Translations under genes and position numbers: made by a program
Notes under the pieces: model-generated
The model's input: the letters and a program-made list of their open reading frames with translations, nothing else
Database searches by the model: none
Told to the model about the DNA's origin: nothing
Source of the DNA: Flavobacteriaceae bacterium
GTDB lineage: Bacteria; Bacteroidota; Bacteroidia; Flavobacteriales; Flavobacteriaceae
NCBI GenBank assembly: GCA_024762795.1
Contig: JANTGS010000012.1
Span: 1-49,624 of the forward strand
Length of the DNA: 49,624 nucleotides
Direction of reading: 5' to 3'
In this document: positions 1-7,779 of the stretch, piece after piece
How the letters are laid out: each line of letters starts with the position of its first letter
Numbering within the stretch: the first letter of the stretch is position 1

Positions 1-389
1 TCCAGCCATTTGTAATGTACTTTAAAGAATAATTTCTCAAAACCCACCGGCAAAGTACTGAATTCACCAAAACCATCCCCTAAAGTTAAATGCGGATCCT
101 GTTGTTTTTCACGATATCCTGTTCTAATCCTGAAACCAAAAGAAGCCCAATCATTATACTTATAATTCATACCAAACCTGGATCGATATCTCAATCTGGA
201 TCGATCATCACGATAAGTACCATCACTTTTACGTGAATTCCAGTCTTGCTCTACCCTAAAACGAAAATCTCCCGTAAAGCTCAATCTCCTGGGTAAATTG
301 TCTTTTTGAGCATAGAAAATTACCGGATTCAGAAATAAAAAAAATAAAAAATAACTTTTAAAATCCATTCTATAAAAAACTGATTTCAT
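1..389 (-). CDS. Outer-membrane beta-barrel-like protein, N-terminal part (runs off window)
   Basis: The reading frame is open from the ATG at 389 to the window edge, so only about the first 129 residues are visible. An N-terminal hydrophobic stretch (FLFFLFLNPVIFYAQ) looks like a signal peptide. An in-frame ATG at 368 (MDFKSYF) would give a more compact signal and may be the real start. The mature part alternates aromatic and charged residues (FRFRVEQDW, RLRYRSRFGMNYKYN, FGFRIRTGY), as in the strands of Bacteroidota porin-like barrels. I do not recognise the exact family and infer only outer-membrane location. It is divergent from yqeY. Confidence 0.6.
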   Translation of the reverse strand, partial: MKSVFYRMDFKSYFLFFLFLNPVIFYAQKDNLPRRLSFTGDFRFRVEQDWNSRKSDGTYRDDRSRLRYRSRFGMNYKYNDWASFGFRIRTGYREKQQDPHLTLGDGFGEFSTLPVGFEKLFFKVHYKWL

Positions 390-486
390 TGAACGCTTAA
401 ATGTAAGACCAGAATCAGAATTTTTTACTGATTAAAATCATCTTTAAAAATTAGTAAAACATATAAAAGCAATCTTATCTTTTTAG

Positions 487-494
487 TATATTTG
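487..494 (+). promoter_or_regulatory. Bacteroidota -7 promoter element for yqeY
   Basis: TATATTTG matches the TAnnTTTG -7 consensus of the Bacteroidota primary sigma factor and lies 20 nt before the yqeY ATG. No clear TTG -33 element is seen at the usual distance. Confidence 0.6.
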
Positions 495-514
495 TCGTCT
501 CAAATCTGAATCGT

Positions 515-964
515 ATGAGTTTACAAAAAGAATTGATGGAGCAGATAAAAACTGCAATGAAGGCTAAAGATACCGTTTCGCTGGAAGCTTTACGCGCTTT
601 GAAATCGGCATTTTTACTAGCAAATACAAGTGGAGGAGATGTTGAGCTAAGTAAAGAAGATGAGATTAAAATAGTACAAAAGCTTGTAAAACAGAGAAAA
701 GACAGTGCTGCCTTGTATTTGGAGCAAAACAGAAATGATCTGGCAGATCCGGAACTGGCACAAGCAAAAGTCTTAGAACAGTTTTTACCTAAGCAAATGG
801 GCGAAGAAGAGTTGAGAGAAGCTGTAAATGAGATCATTCAAAAAACCGGAGCAAGTTCTATGAAAGATATGGGAAAGATAATGGGTATGGCCTCAAAACA
901 ATTTGCCGGAAAAGCAGATGGAAAAGCGATCTCTACGGTAGTAAAAGAGTTGCTTTCCAAGTAA
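515..964 (+). CDS. yqeY: GatB/YqeY domain-containing protein
   Basis: 149 residues, the usual length for stand-alone YqeY, which resembles the C-terminal domain of the amidotransferase subunit GatB and may bind tRNA. The family features are visible: MSLQKELMEQIKTAMKAKD at the N-terminus, EIKIVQKLVKQRKDS, EQFLPKQMGEEEL, and the C-terminal block DMGKIMGMASKQFAGKADGK. Start is the ATG at 515, downstream of a good -7 element. It is a soluble cytoplasmic protein whose precise role in Bacteroidota is not established. Confidence 0.93.
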   Translation: MSLQKELMEQIKTAMKAKDTVSLEALRALKSAFLLANTSGGDVELSKEDEIKIVQKLVKQRKDSAALYLEQNRNDLADPELAQAKVLEQFLPKQMGEEELREAVNEIIQKTGASSMKDMGKIMGMASKQFAGKADGKAISTVVKELLSK

Positions 965-1017
965 GAATATTAGGTTCCTACTTTCGCTGGAATGGCAATC
1001 GGATAGATCAAGATTCG

Positions 1018-1194
1018 AATAAAAGGTATTAAACCTCAGGGCAAGCCTTGAACCCTTTAATGGGAATCGGTCCAAGGGTCGAGGTGTTAAACCAAGATCC
1101 CACTAGAAAAAGCGGGATTAGCCTGTCACGCCGACAGATGGATTCGACTAACTAAAAAATTGAAATTAATTTTTTAGAGTCTCACGAATAAAAT
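1018..1194 (+). repeat. Dispersed intergenic repeat, copy 1
   Basis: A roughly 177-nt stretch recurs at 35162-35340 and, in its left half, at 39626-39717. Shared blocks include TATTAAACCTCAGGGCAAGC near the left end, a hairpin GATCCCaCT-AGAAA-AGCGGGAT (one G-U pair), and at the right end the 10-bp inverted repeat CTAAAAAATT/AATTTTTTAG followed by AGTCTCACGAATAAAA. Relative to copy 2 it has an extra 21 nt at 1122-1142 and lacks the 22 nt at 35231-35252. It ends five bases before tRNA-Arg. The direction of any transcript is unknown. Confidence 0.85.
1122..1142. repeat. Short palindromic insert within repeat copy 1
   Basis: Aligning copy 1 with copy 2 leaves these 21 nt unmatched between GCGGGATTAG and TTCGACTAAC. 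The insert contains CTGTC-acgcc-GACAG and the CCTG...CCG...GG pattern also seen at 8429, 35231 and 39687. Confidence 0.7.
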
Positions 1195-1199
1195 TAAAA

Positions 1200-1273
1200 G
1201 GCCCCGTGGCGCAACTGAATAGCGCATCAGATTTCGGCTCTGAGGGTTGCAGGTTTGAATCCTGCCGGGGTCA
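1200..1273 (+). tRNA. tRNA-Arg (anticodon UCG)
   Basis: A full cloverleaf can be drawn by hand: acceptor GGCCCCG/CGGGGTC with one G-U pair (2-71), D-stem GCGC/GCGC, anticodon stem TCAGA/TCTGA with loop TTTCGGC (anticodon TCG at 1234-1236), variable GGGTT, T-stem GCAGG/CCTGC, discriminator A73. CCA is not encoded. A20, an arginine identity base, is present. The D-loop has G18-A19 rather than G18-G19, and the T-loop is TTTGAAT with U56 rather than C56, so the tertiary 19-56 pair is A-U instead of G-C. A strong terminator follows. Confidence 0.95.
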
Positions 1274-1283
1274 CTTAAATAAG

Positions 1284-1321
1284 TCGCAATTAATTTATAA
1301 ACAATTGATTGCGATTTTTTT
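1284..1321 (+). terminator. Rho-independent terminator after tRNA-Arg
   Basis: A 12-bp stem TCGCAATTAATT/AATTGATTGCGA with one G-U pair and a 7-nt loop, followed by seven T. It begins 11 nt after the tRNA. Confidence 0.9.
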
Positions 1322-1463
1322 GTAGCAACATTTGTGACTAGATCATGTCTAATAACCAGTTTTAATTCTCGTTTGGTATAGATTTACAACAGAAAAAAAT
1401 TATTTCTAAACAGATTAAATCAATACTCATTCCAATCATAATACAATCTTACCCAAAATTCTT

Positions 1464-1471
1464 TATATTTG
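1464..1471 (+). promoter_or_regulatory. Bacteroidota -7 promoter element
   Basis: TATATTTG (TAnnTTTG) lies 34 nt before the ATG of the secreted amidotransferase-like gene, just downstream of the tRNA terminator, so that gene is probably monocistronic. Confidence 0.55.
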
Positions 1472-1504
1472 ACTTCTAGTAATTTTATATAAAATCTTTC
1501 ATCT

Positions 1505-2647
1505 ATGAAAAATATCGCGCTTCTCTTTTCAATACTTTTTATCATTGGAAAATCGTATTCAAATCCAATACTTACCCAAAACCATGCAAATGAAGACAAT
1601 ACAGGAAAAATAAGAATCGTTCTTATTAACCCTGATGTATTTTATTTAAAATCTGTTGTTTATATGACAAACCATGGTGTTATCAATGCTGATAATATTG
1701 AATATCTTGCTGTTTTTTACACCAAAAGTGAAATAAAATACAGTGCTGCCAAAAATTTTGTAGATGAAAATCATATTAAGTTTATAAAATTCAAAGAAAT
1801 TTATGGAAACCTGAATATCAACAGTATTTATAAGAAAAATGAATGTACCGATGATTTTAAAGAGGTTTTTAATCATTCTGATGGTATTATATTCTTTGGA
1901 GGTTGGGATATCCCACCGGTTTTTTACGGACAAAAAACAGAGCTTACTACCGGAATTAATACGCCTAACAGACATCTGTTCGAACTGAGTTTTCTTTTTC
2001 ATTTACTGGGAGGGAATCAAAATAATAATTTTAATAATTTTTTAGAAGAAAAACCTGATTTTCCTGTAATGGGAATTTGCCTGGGTATGCAAACCTTAAA
2101 TGTTGCCACAGGTGGAGATTTGTATCAGGATATCCCTTCTGATATTTACGGACTTAAATACGTTGAAGATGTAATACATCTCGGACCAGATCAAATGCAT
2201 AAAAACTATAACAAACTACTTTATCCGGAAGCCGAGATTGATAATCATAGTTTTCATCGTGTTAAAATTATAAATCAGGAAGTTAGAAAAAAACTTAAAA
2301 TGAAAAATGGATTTAATCCTATGGTGGCCAGTAGTCATCACCAGGCAGTAAAAAACTTAGGGAAAAATTTAGAGGTTGCAGCAACCTCAATGGACGGGAA
2401 AGTAATAGAAATGCTCATTCACAAGAAATATCCAAATGTTATTGCTCCACAATTTCATCCTGAATTTATCTATCTTCATGATCCGGATTCTAAAAAGAGA
2501 AAATTTAGTCCTGACGAAAAAGAATTACTTTCAGAACATGAAATTTTACTGAAAAATAAAAGTTATCAGTTTAATTTAGACTTCTGGGCACTGTTTATCA
2601 CCTCAGTAAAAACATTTAACCAGCAAACAAAATTATCTAGGAATTGA
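1505..2647 (+). CDS. Exported peptidase C26 / class-I glutamine amidotransferase-like protein
   Basis: 380 residues with an N-terminal signal peptide (KNIALLFSILFIIGKSYS). The class-I GATase/C26 signature is complete: FGGWDIPP (131-138), nucleophile elbow MGICLGMQTLN with Cys192, GGDLYQDI, SSHHQAVKNLG, and QFHPEF supplying His318 and Glu320. PuuD-type enzymes with this layout hydrolyse gamma-glutamyl bonds, but they are cytoplasmic and about 250 residues long. This one is exported and longer, with inserts around 60-125 and 165-185. A role in hydrolysing gamma-glutamyl compounds in the periplasm is inferred; the substrate is unknown. Its 3' end overlaps the convergent Cache-LytTR gene by 11 nt. 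Confidence 0.85.
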   Translation: MKNIALLFSILFIIGKSYSNPILTQNHANEDNTGKIRIVLINPDVFYLKSVVYMTNHGVINADNIEYLAVFYTKSEIKYSAAKNFVDENHIKFIKFKEIYGNLNINSIYKKNECTDDFKEVFNHSDGIIFFGGWDIPPVFYGQKTELTTGINTPNRHLFELSFLFHLLGGNQNNNFNNFLEEKPDFPVMGICLGMQTLNVATGGDLYQDIPSDIYGLKYVEDVIHLGPDQMHKNYNKLLYPEAEIDNHSFHRVKIINQEVRKKLKMKNGFNPMVASSHHQAVKNLGKNLEVAATSMDGKVIEMLIHKKYPNVIAPQFHPEFIYLHDPDSKKRKFSPDEKELLSEHEILLKNKSYQFNLDFWALFITSVKTFNQQTKLSRN

Positions 2648-3782
2648 GCCATCTTTTAAATTCTGATACTTTATTCTTACTGATAATAATATCTGTTTCA
2701 GAATTGGGGGTGGTAATGATCTTGAGCTGGCTGTTACCGTATTTTAAAATTTCTTCAATACCTTTTATTGAAAGAATAAATTGCCTGTTTGCTCGAATAA
2801 ATATTTTTTTATCCAAACTGTTATAAAGTTCATCCAGACTTGAATTAGTAAAGAATTTTTTACCATTAAGACTTACAATGGAAGTTACAGACAACTCCGT
2901 CTGGATATATGCAATTTCATTTACTTTAACAGAAATAAGTTTATCTTTAGAATAGGTTAACAAGCGATTCTTTATTTTAACTTCTTCTATTTCACCTTCA
3001 ACTTCAAAGTCATTTTGATCTTCAGAGTCATCATTCATTGTTTCAAAAACTTTATTTCTCTGAACTGTAAGCTCAGAATTAAGCTTTGACAGATTGATCA
3101 CCTCTTCTGATAGTTGCTCATTCTTAAATTCCAATTGCCGCTCATAATAACTACTTATAAATCTAACCGTTATCAGGGATAATAGTATAATAATAACACT
3201 CGACAGCAAATAAACAAGTAAAAAATTAATTTTCAGATCATTAATATGTTTCTCTATTTTATCAATATTAGCATGTGCTGCTATAATCCAATCTGTATTC
3301 TTAACCGGAAACAGATAAATGATCTCAGAACTTCTTTCAGTATGTGGAAAATTTCGTATTCCACCAATTTCTTTTCTCTTTTGGGTTAGCAGATTATAAA
3401 AATCTTCAGAGGAAATTTCATCATTTATAGAACTAACAAAAGATTGATCAGGGCTTGTTTTCTGGCCTATACGTTCAGGATTTGGGTGACATATTTCAAC
3501 TCCGGACCAATCGAACATACATATAAAACCCGATTCGGTATTGGTGCCTTCAATACTCTTTTGAATATTATTGATGATCGTTTGACGGTCGGTTCCACTT
3601 TCAATTTCATGATAAACAAGCTTTGAAAATTCCCGTGCTTCACGTTTACTGGATTCGATCTGAATCTGTAATAACTCATTAGTACTTACTTTTATCATAT
3701 AATTCATACTAAAATAACCAATAATAAAAACTACAATTGAAATGGCCATTAAAGTCAGTATATATAAAGTGTCTTTTTTCAT
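2637..3782 (-). CDS. Membrane-anchored Cache-LytTR transcriptional regulator
   Basis: 381 residues: a first membrane helix (about 7-30), an extracytoplasmic Cache-like sensor region (35-180, with FICMFDWSGVEICHPNPERIG and IYLFPVKNTDWIIAAHANIDK), a second helix (about 183-207), a linker with coiled-coil character, and a C-terminal LytTR DNA-binding domain (about 272-381; VNEIAYIQTE, FIRANRQFILSIKGIEEI). This is a one-component layout in which ligand sensing outside the membrane is linked directly to DNA binding, with no kinase or receiver. It is divergent from the haem/lipoprotein operon starting at 3931 and may control it; that link is inferred from position only. Confidence 0.85.
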   Translation of the reverse strand: MKKDTLYILTLMAISIVVFIIGYFSMNYMIKVSTNELLQIQIESSKREAREFSKLVYHEIESGTDRQTIINNIQKSIEGTNTESGFICMFDWSGVEICHPNPERIGQKTSPDQSFVSSINDEISSEDFYNLLTQKRKEIGGIRNFPHTERSSEIIYLFPVKNTDWIIAAHANIDKIEKHINDLKINFLLVYLLSSVIIILLSLITVRFISSYYERQLEFKNEQLSEEVINLSKLNSELTVQRNKVFETMNDDSEDQNDFEVEGEIEEVKIKNRLLTYSKDKLISVKVNEIAYIQTELSVTSIVSLNGKKFFTNSSLDELYNSLDKKIFIRANRQFILSIKGIEEILKYGNSQLKIITTPNSETDIIISKNKVSEFKRWLNS

Positions 3783-3930
3783 TAATCAGCAATAATTCGA
3801 TTTGTTTTTTTCCCTTTTAGGTACTGTTTTTTCCCTCTCACGCACATTTATTATATAATACGTGTAATATGAAATTCATTTGCATCAAAAATAATTAAAA
3901 AATGTATTAAAATCACTTAAAACAAAAATT

Positions 3931-5496
3931 ATGAAAAAATTACTTCTAGTATTACTTCTAACTTCTTCAATTTTCCAGGCCTGCAGTTCTGATGATAACG
4001 ATTTGCCGTCTGAGAAGAATAATGCAGTTCGATTGGCCAACAGTACGAAATTTGGAAAAATCTTAACTGATTCTAAAGGGATGTCGTTATACTTTTTCTC
4101 AAAAGATGCTGATGGAATGTCAGCCTGTGAAGGAGGATGTTTAGACAACTGGCCTGTTTTTTATGCAGATAAATTAACACTTGACCAGGGTCTTGATCCT
4201 GCTGAATTTTCTACAATCACACGAAGTGACGGTAAAAAACAAACCACTTACAAAGGATGGCCGCTTTATTATTTTATTAATGATAACACGGCCGGAGAGA
4301 CCAATGGAGATAAAGTTAAAGATGTTTGGTTTATTGCTAAACCTGATTATTCATTGATGTATGTTGTATCTCAACTTGTGGGTCACGACGGTAAAAATTA
4401 TACAAGCGATTATATTGAAGGAGATGGAATGACTCCATACATAACAGATATATATGGTAAAACCCTTTACACATTTAAAAAAGATACAAAAAATTCAAAC
4501 AATTTTACCAAAGAAGATTTTTCAAACAATAGTGTTTGGCCAATAGCCGAAATATCTATTGATAAATTACCCAGTATTCTCAATAAAGATGATTTTGGTT
4601 CTATTGATGTATTCGGTAAAACCCAACTTACTTATAAAGGATGGCCTTTATATTACTTCGGACAAGATATGGAGCGCGGTGATAACAAAGGAATCAGTTT
4701 CCCTGCACCCGGAGTTTGGCCTGTTGCCAATGCAAATACCTCTGATGCTCCCATGGCAACTGTAAAACTTTCAGAAGATAATACTCTTGGAAAATTACTG
4801 GTTGATAAAAATGGAATGACTCTTTATTTCTTTTCAAAAGACAGCAAAGGCCTATCACAATGTGAAGGAGGTTGCCTCGATAACTGGCCTGTATTTTATG
4901 AAGAAAATATTAGTGTAAATCAAGGTCTTGATCCCAGCGATTTTTCCAGCATTCAAAGAAATGACGGAACAATGCAAACTACTTATAAAGGATGGCCATT
5001 ATATTATTTTACCAATGATAACATGGCCGGAGATACCAATGGTGAAAATGTAAAAAATGTATGGTTTGCTGCTAAACCTGATTATACCTTAATGTATGTT
5101 GCCGCTCAATTGGTTGGACACGATGGAAAGAACTATAAATCAGATTTTACCGAAGGTGAGGAAATAACCAGCTATCTTACTGATATTAACGGAAGAACCC
5201 TGTATATCTTTAAAAAAGATAAAAAAGACACCAATAATTTCACAAAATCAGATTTTTCCAATAATGGTGTTTGGCCTATAGTTGAACTCACTTTAGACAA
5301 GATTCCAAGTAATTTTAATCCTGCAGATTTTGGCAGCATTGATGTTTACGGTAAAACTCAGCTTACTTATAAAGGATGGCCTTTATATTACTTCGGACAA
5401 GATATGCAGCGTGGCGACAACAAAGGGATCAGTTTTCCCGTACCCGGTGTGTGGCCGGTTGTTAACTCCGATATTTCTGAAGCTCCGGCTCCTTAA
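3931..5496 (+). CDS. Lipoprotein with four Lipoprotein_15 (COG4315) repeats, internally duplicated
   Basis: 521 residues with a lipobox (SSIFQAC, Cys18). The mature part is a tandem duplication with a period of about 245 residues: FGKILTDSKGMSLYFFSKD at 41 matches LGKLLVDKNGMTLYFFSKD at 286, through to GVWPVANANTSDAP and GVWPVVNSDISEAP. Each half contains two units of the PF03640-type secreted repeat, with CEGGCLDNWP in the first unit and TYKGWPLYYF in both. The function of this family is not firmly known. As first gene of an operon encoding two haem proteins, a role in surface redox or haem handling is an inference. Confidence 0.88.
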   Translation: MKKLLLVLLLTSSIFQACSSDDNDLPSEKNNAVRLANSTKFGKILTDSKGMSLYFFSKDADGMSACEGGCLDNWPVFYADKLTLDQGLDPAEFSTITRSDGKKQTTYKGWPLYYFINDNTAGETNGDKVKDVWFIAKPDYSLMYVVSQLVGHDGKNYTSDYIEGDGMTPYITDIYGKTLYTFKKDTKNSNNFTKEDFSNNSVWPIAEISIDKLPSILNKDDFGSIDVFGKTQLTYKGWPLYYFGQDMERGDNKGISFPAPGVWPVANANTSDAPMATVKLSEDNTLGKLLVDKNGMTLYFFSKDSKGLSQCEGGCLDNWPVFYEENISVNQGLDPSDFSSIQRNDGTMQTTYKGWPLYYFTNDNMAGDTNGENVKNVWFAAKPDYTLMYVAAQLVGHDGKNYKSDFTEGEEITSYLTDINGRTLYIFKKDKKDTNNFTKSDFSNNGVWPIVELTLDKIPSNFNPADFGSIDVYGKTQLTYKGWPLYYFGQDMQRGDNKGISFPVPGVWPVVNSDISEAPAP

Positions 5497-5520
5497 TTAC
5501 TAATTCCTATAACAACAAAT

Positions 5521-5549
5521 ACGGATTGCGACTCAAAGTCGCAATCCGT
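5521..5549 (+). other. Perfect 13-bp hairpin between operon genes 1 and 2
   Basis: ACGGATTGCGACT and AGTCGCAATCCGT pair perfectly around a CAA loop. There is no U-tract after it (TTAAAAAATATT follows). It may act as an mRNA-stability or processing element, letting the first lipoprotein be made in excess over the downstream genes, or as a partial terminator. Confidence 0.75.
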
Positions 5550-5564
5550 TAAAAAATATTTATC

Positions 5565-5903
5565 ATGAAAAAAAGTATCATTCTACTATCCGTTTTCAGC
5601 TCTATAATGATCTCCTGCAGTAATTCTTCTGGAGATGAAATTGGAGATCCGGAAGGCAACAACTGCAATCCAAATATTTCTTACAGCAAGGTCATCAGAC
5701 CCTTGATTGATCAAAAGTGTGGTAATTGTCATCTTGATGGCTCACAAAGCCCTGACCTTACAACTTATAACTCTGTTAAAATGAACGCCGAGGCTATTAA
5801 AGATGCTACCCAAACCGGTAGAATGCCCAAAAACGGCTCCCTTACAAAAAGCCAAAAAGAAGCAATTGCCTGTTGGGTAGACAGCGGAGCAAAAAATAAC
5901 TAA
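5565..5903 (+). CDS. c-type cytochrome lipoprotein
   Basis: 112 residues. Lipobox SIMISC (Cys18), then one haem-binding motif CGNCH (Cys52, Cys55, His56) and a likely distal ligand Met87 in TGRMPKNG. Cys34 and Cys103 could form a disulphide, as in small high-potential cytochromes of the PSCyt1-like type. It would be attached to a membrane on the periplasmic or outer face and carry electrons. It is followed after 11 nt by the next gene, and another CxxCH protein ends the same operon. Confidence 0.88.
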   Translation: MKKSIILLSVFSSIMISCSNSSGDEIGDPEGNNCNPNISYSKVIRPLIDQKCGNCHLDGSQSPDLTTYNSVKMNAEAIKDATQTGRMPKNGSLTKSQKEAIACWVDSGAKNN

Positions 5904-5914
5904 AACTCATCATT

Positions 5915-6334
5915 TTGAAATCAAGAATTTACAGACTTTTTCTGATAACGGGCATCATAGCAATTGCCGTTTTGGTATTCGCATTAAAACAATTTAACCG
6001 CCCCTTATCTGATATACAAAATACCTCACCGGATATTGAGATTACTGCTAATCAGCTTGTACATGATTATCAGGAGAACGAGATGAAGGCCTCTGATAAA
6101 TACAATAATAAAATAATTCAGGTAACAGGAATTATTAAAAATTTTTCAACGGCTAATGGAAATATGGTAATCAATCTGGAAAGTAAAGATGACTCAGGGG
6201 TCATCTGTGAAATGATTCCGCAGGCTAATAAAGATTCACTCAAACTAAAAAAAGGGGAAAAGATCTTAATAAAAGGATCTTGTACAGGTTTCCTTCTGGA
6301 TGTTGTATTGGTTAGGTGTGTCATTGTTAATTAA
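5915..6334 (+). CDS. OB-fold (tRNA_anti-like) membrane-anchored protein
   Basis: 139 residues from a TTG codon at 5915, the only start that keeps the N-terminal hydrophobic helix (LFLITGIIAIAVLVFAL). The rest matches the tRNA_anti-like OB-fold pattern: ANQLVHDYQENEMKASDKYN, KIIQVTGIIKNF, and LKKGEKILIKGSCTGFLLDV. Such proteins are exported and their function is unknown; despite the Pfam name there is no evidence for tRNA binding. It is translationally close to the cytochrome before it and to YceI after it (6 nt). Confidence 0.8.
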   Translation: MKSRIYRLFLITGIIAIAVLVFALKQFNRPLSDIQNTSPDIEITANQLVHDYQENEMKASDKYNNKIIQVTGIIKNFSTANGNMVINLESKDDSGVICEMIPQANKDSLKLKKGEKILIKGSCTGFLLDVVLVRCVIVN

Positions 6335-6340
6335 TAAAAT

Positions 6341-6889
6341 ATGATGAACAAAACGATTCTATTATTAACATTTTTACTGTTAACTATTAATCTTAGCGCT
6401 CAGGAAAAATATTTTACCAAAGAAGGTTATATAACATTTTATTCCCATTCTCTTGTTGAAGATATTAAAGCCGAAAACCATCAGGTACTGAGTATAATTG
6501 ATGAATCTGACGGTCAAATAGCAATACAGTTATTAATGCGATCTTTTATCTTTAAGAAAGCACTTATGCAAGAGCATTTTAATGAGAATTATATTGAGTC
6601 GCACAAATATCCTAAAGCTACTTTTAAAGGAATTATCGAGAATTTTTCTGATATCGCTATTGGAGAATCCGATATAAACATTAAGGGCACTCTCAATATT
6701 CATGGCAAGCAAAAAGAAATTAATACAAGAGCCAGAATAAACAAAACCCCTGAGGAATTAGATATTTCAGGAAATTTCATTGTAAAAGTTGCTGATTTTG
6801 ATATCAAGATTCCGGCTGTTGTAATTAATAATATTGCAAAAAATATAAAAATAAGTTTTGACCTTAAACACAAACCCTATAAAAAATGA
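6341..6889 (+). CDS. YceI-like periplasmic protein
   Basis: 182 residues with a signal peptide (TILLLTFLLLTINLSAQ). YceI hallmarks are visible: ITFYSHSLVEDIKAENH, MQEHFNENYIESHKYPKATFKG, and LNIHGKQKEI. YceI proteins form a lipocalin-like barrel that binds polyisoprenoid or other lipids in the periplasm. The stop overlaps the next start by 4 nt, so it is probably translationally coupled to the DUF5777 gene. In this operon it may hold a quinone-like or lipid cofactor, which is speculation. Confidence 0.87.
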   Translation: MMNKTILLLTFLLLTINLSAQEKYFTKEGYITFYSHSLVEDIKAENHQVLSIIDESDGQIAIQLLMRSFIFKKALMQEHFNENYIESHKYPKATFKGIIENFSDIAIGESDINIKGTLNIHGKQKEINTRARINKTPEELDISGNFIVKVADFDIKIPAVVINNIAKNIKISFDLKHKPYKK

Positions 6890-7779
6890 AAAATATATTA
6901 TTCATTCTTTTCTCTTTTTTGACTTTTCATCAGTTCTATGCACAGCAAGATCTTGATTCATTGCTCGATAACGAAATGACAAATACACCGGAAATTGCAT
7001 ACGCCACTTTTAAAGGTACCAGAATTATTAACGGACATTCAATAGAAACCCGGAAAGAAGGTATTTTAGAATTCATGATCTCGCACCGTTTTGGCAATGT
7101 AAATACCGGATTGTATGAACTTTTTGGTCTCGATCAATCCAATATTCGTTTCGGACTTGAATATGCAGCTTCGGATGACCTTACGTTTGCTATTGGCAGA
7201 AGCTCATTTGAAAAAACTTACGACAGTTATGTTAAATATAGATTATTTCATCAGCAAAAAGGAGATCGTAATTTTCCTGTTGGCATTACACTTTTTGGTA
7301 GCGCAACCTATCGCACATTAAAAGATTTTGAGCCGGAAAAAGAACCTTCATTCTCTGAAAAAATAACTTATACCAGTCAGATTCTGATTGCCCGTAAATT
7401 TAGTCCTTCCTTTTCTTTACAAATAATGCCAACCTATATACATTTTAATTATGTTCCAACAAAATCAGATCAAAATAATCTCTTTGCCTTAGGAGTAGGT
7501 ACCCGTGTAAAAGTGAGTAATCGAATTTCAATCAATGCTGAATATTATTATAATTTTAATCCTTTTGAATCTCTTGACACATACAATTCAATTGCCCTCG
7601 GTATTGATATTGAAACAGGTGGTCATGTTTTTCAAATTATGATTACCAACTCAAGACCCATGATTGAAAAAGGTTTTATTGCCGAAACAACCGGAAATTT
7701 CTTTGATGGTGATATCCGTATGGGCTTTAATATTTCTCGTGCATTTCAGTTAAAAAATAAAAAAATTCCAAATAAATGA
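6886..7779 (+). CDS. DUF5777-type outer-membrane beta-barrel protein
   Basis: 297 residues with a signal peptide (ILFILFSFLTFHQFYAQ). The sequence carries features I associate with DUF5777: AYATFKGTRIINGHSIE, LEFMISHRFG, FGLDQSNIRFGLEYA, and regularly spaced amphipathic strands to an aromatic-rich end. DUF5777 proteins are predicted outer-membrane barrels of unknown function that often sit beside YceI and haem proteins in Bacteroidota. It overlaps both neighbours by 4 nt, which ties it closely to YceI and the P460-like protein. Confidence 0.8.
   Translation: MKNILFILFSFLTFHQFYAQQDLDSLLDNEMTNTPEIAYATFKGTRIINGHSIETRKEGILEFMISHRFGNVNTGLYELFGLDQSNIRFGLEYAASDDLTFAIGRSSFEKTYDSYVKYRLFHQQKGDRNFPVGITLFGSATYRTLKDFEPEKEPSFSEKITYTSQILIARKFSPSFSLQIMPTYIHFNYVPTKSDQNNLFALGVGTRVKVSNRISINAEYYYNFNPFESLDTYNSIALGIDIETGGHVFQIMITNSRPMIEKGFIAETTGNFFDGDIRMGFNISRAFQLKNKKIPNK

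Noticed and set aside
893-1075. Open frame of 60 codons on the minus strand at the end of yqeY
   Set aside because: It overlaps yqeY and repeat copy 1 and has no recognisable content.
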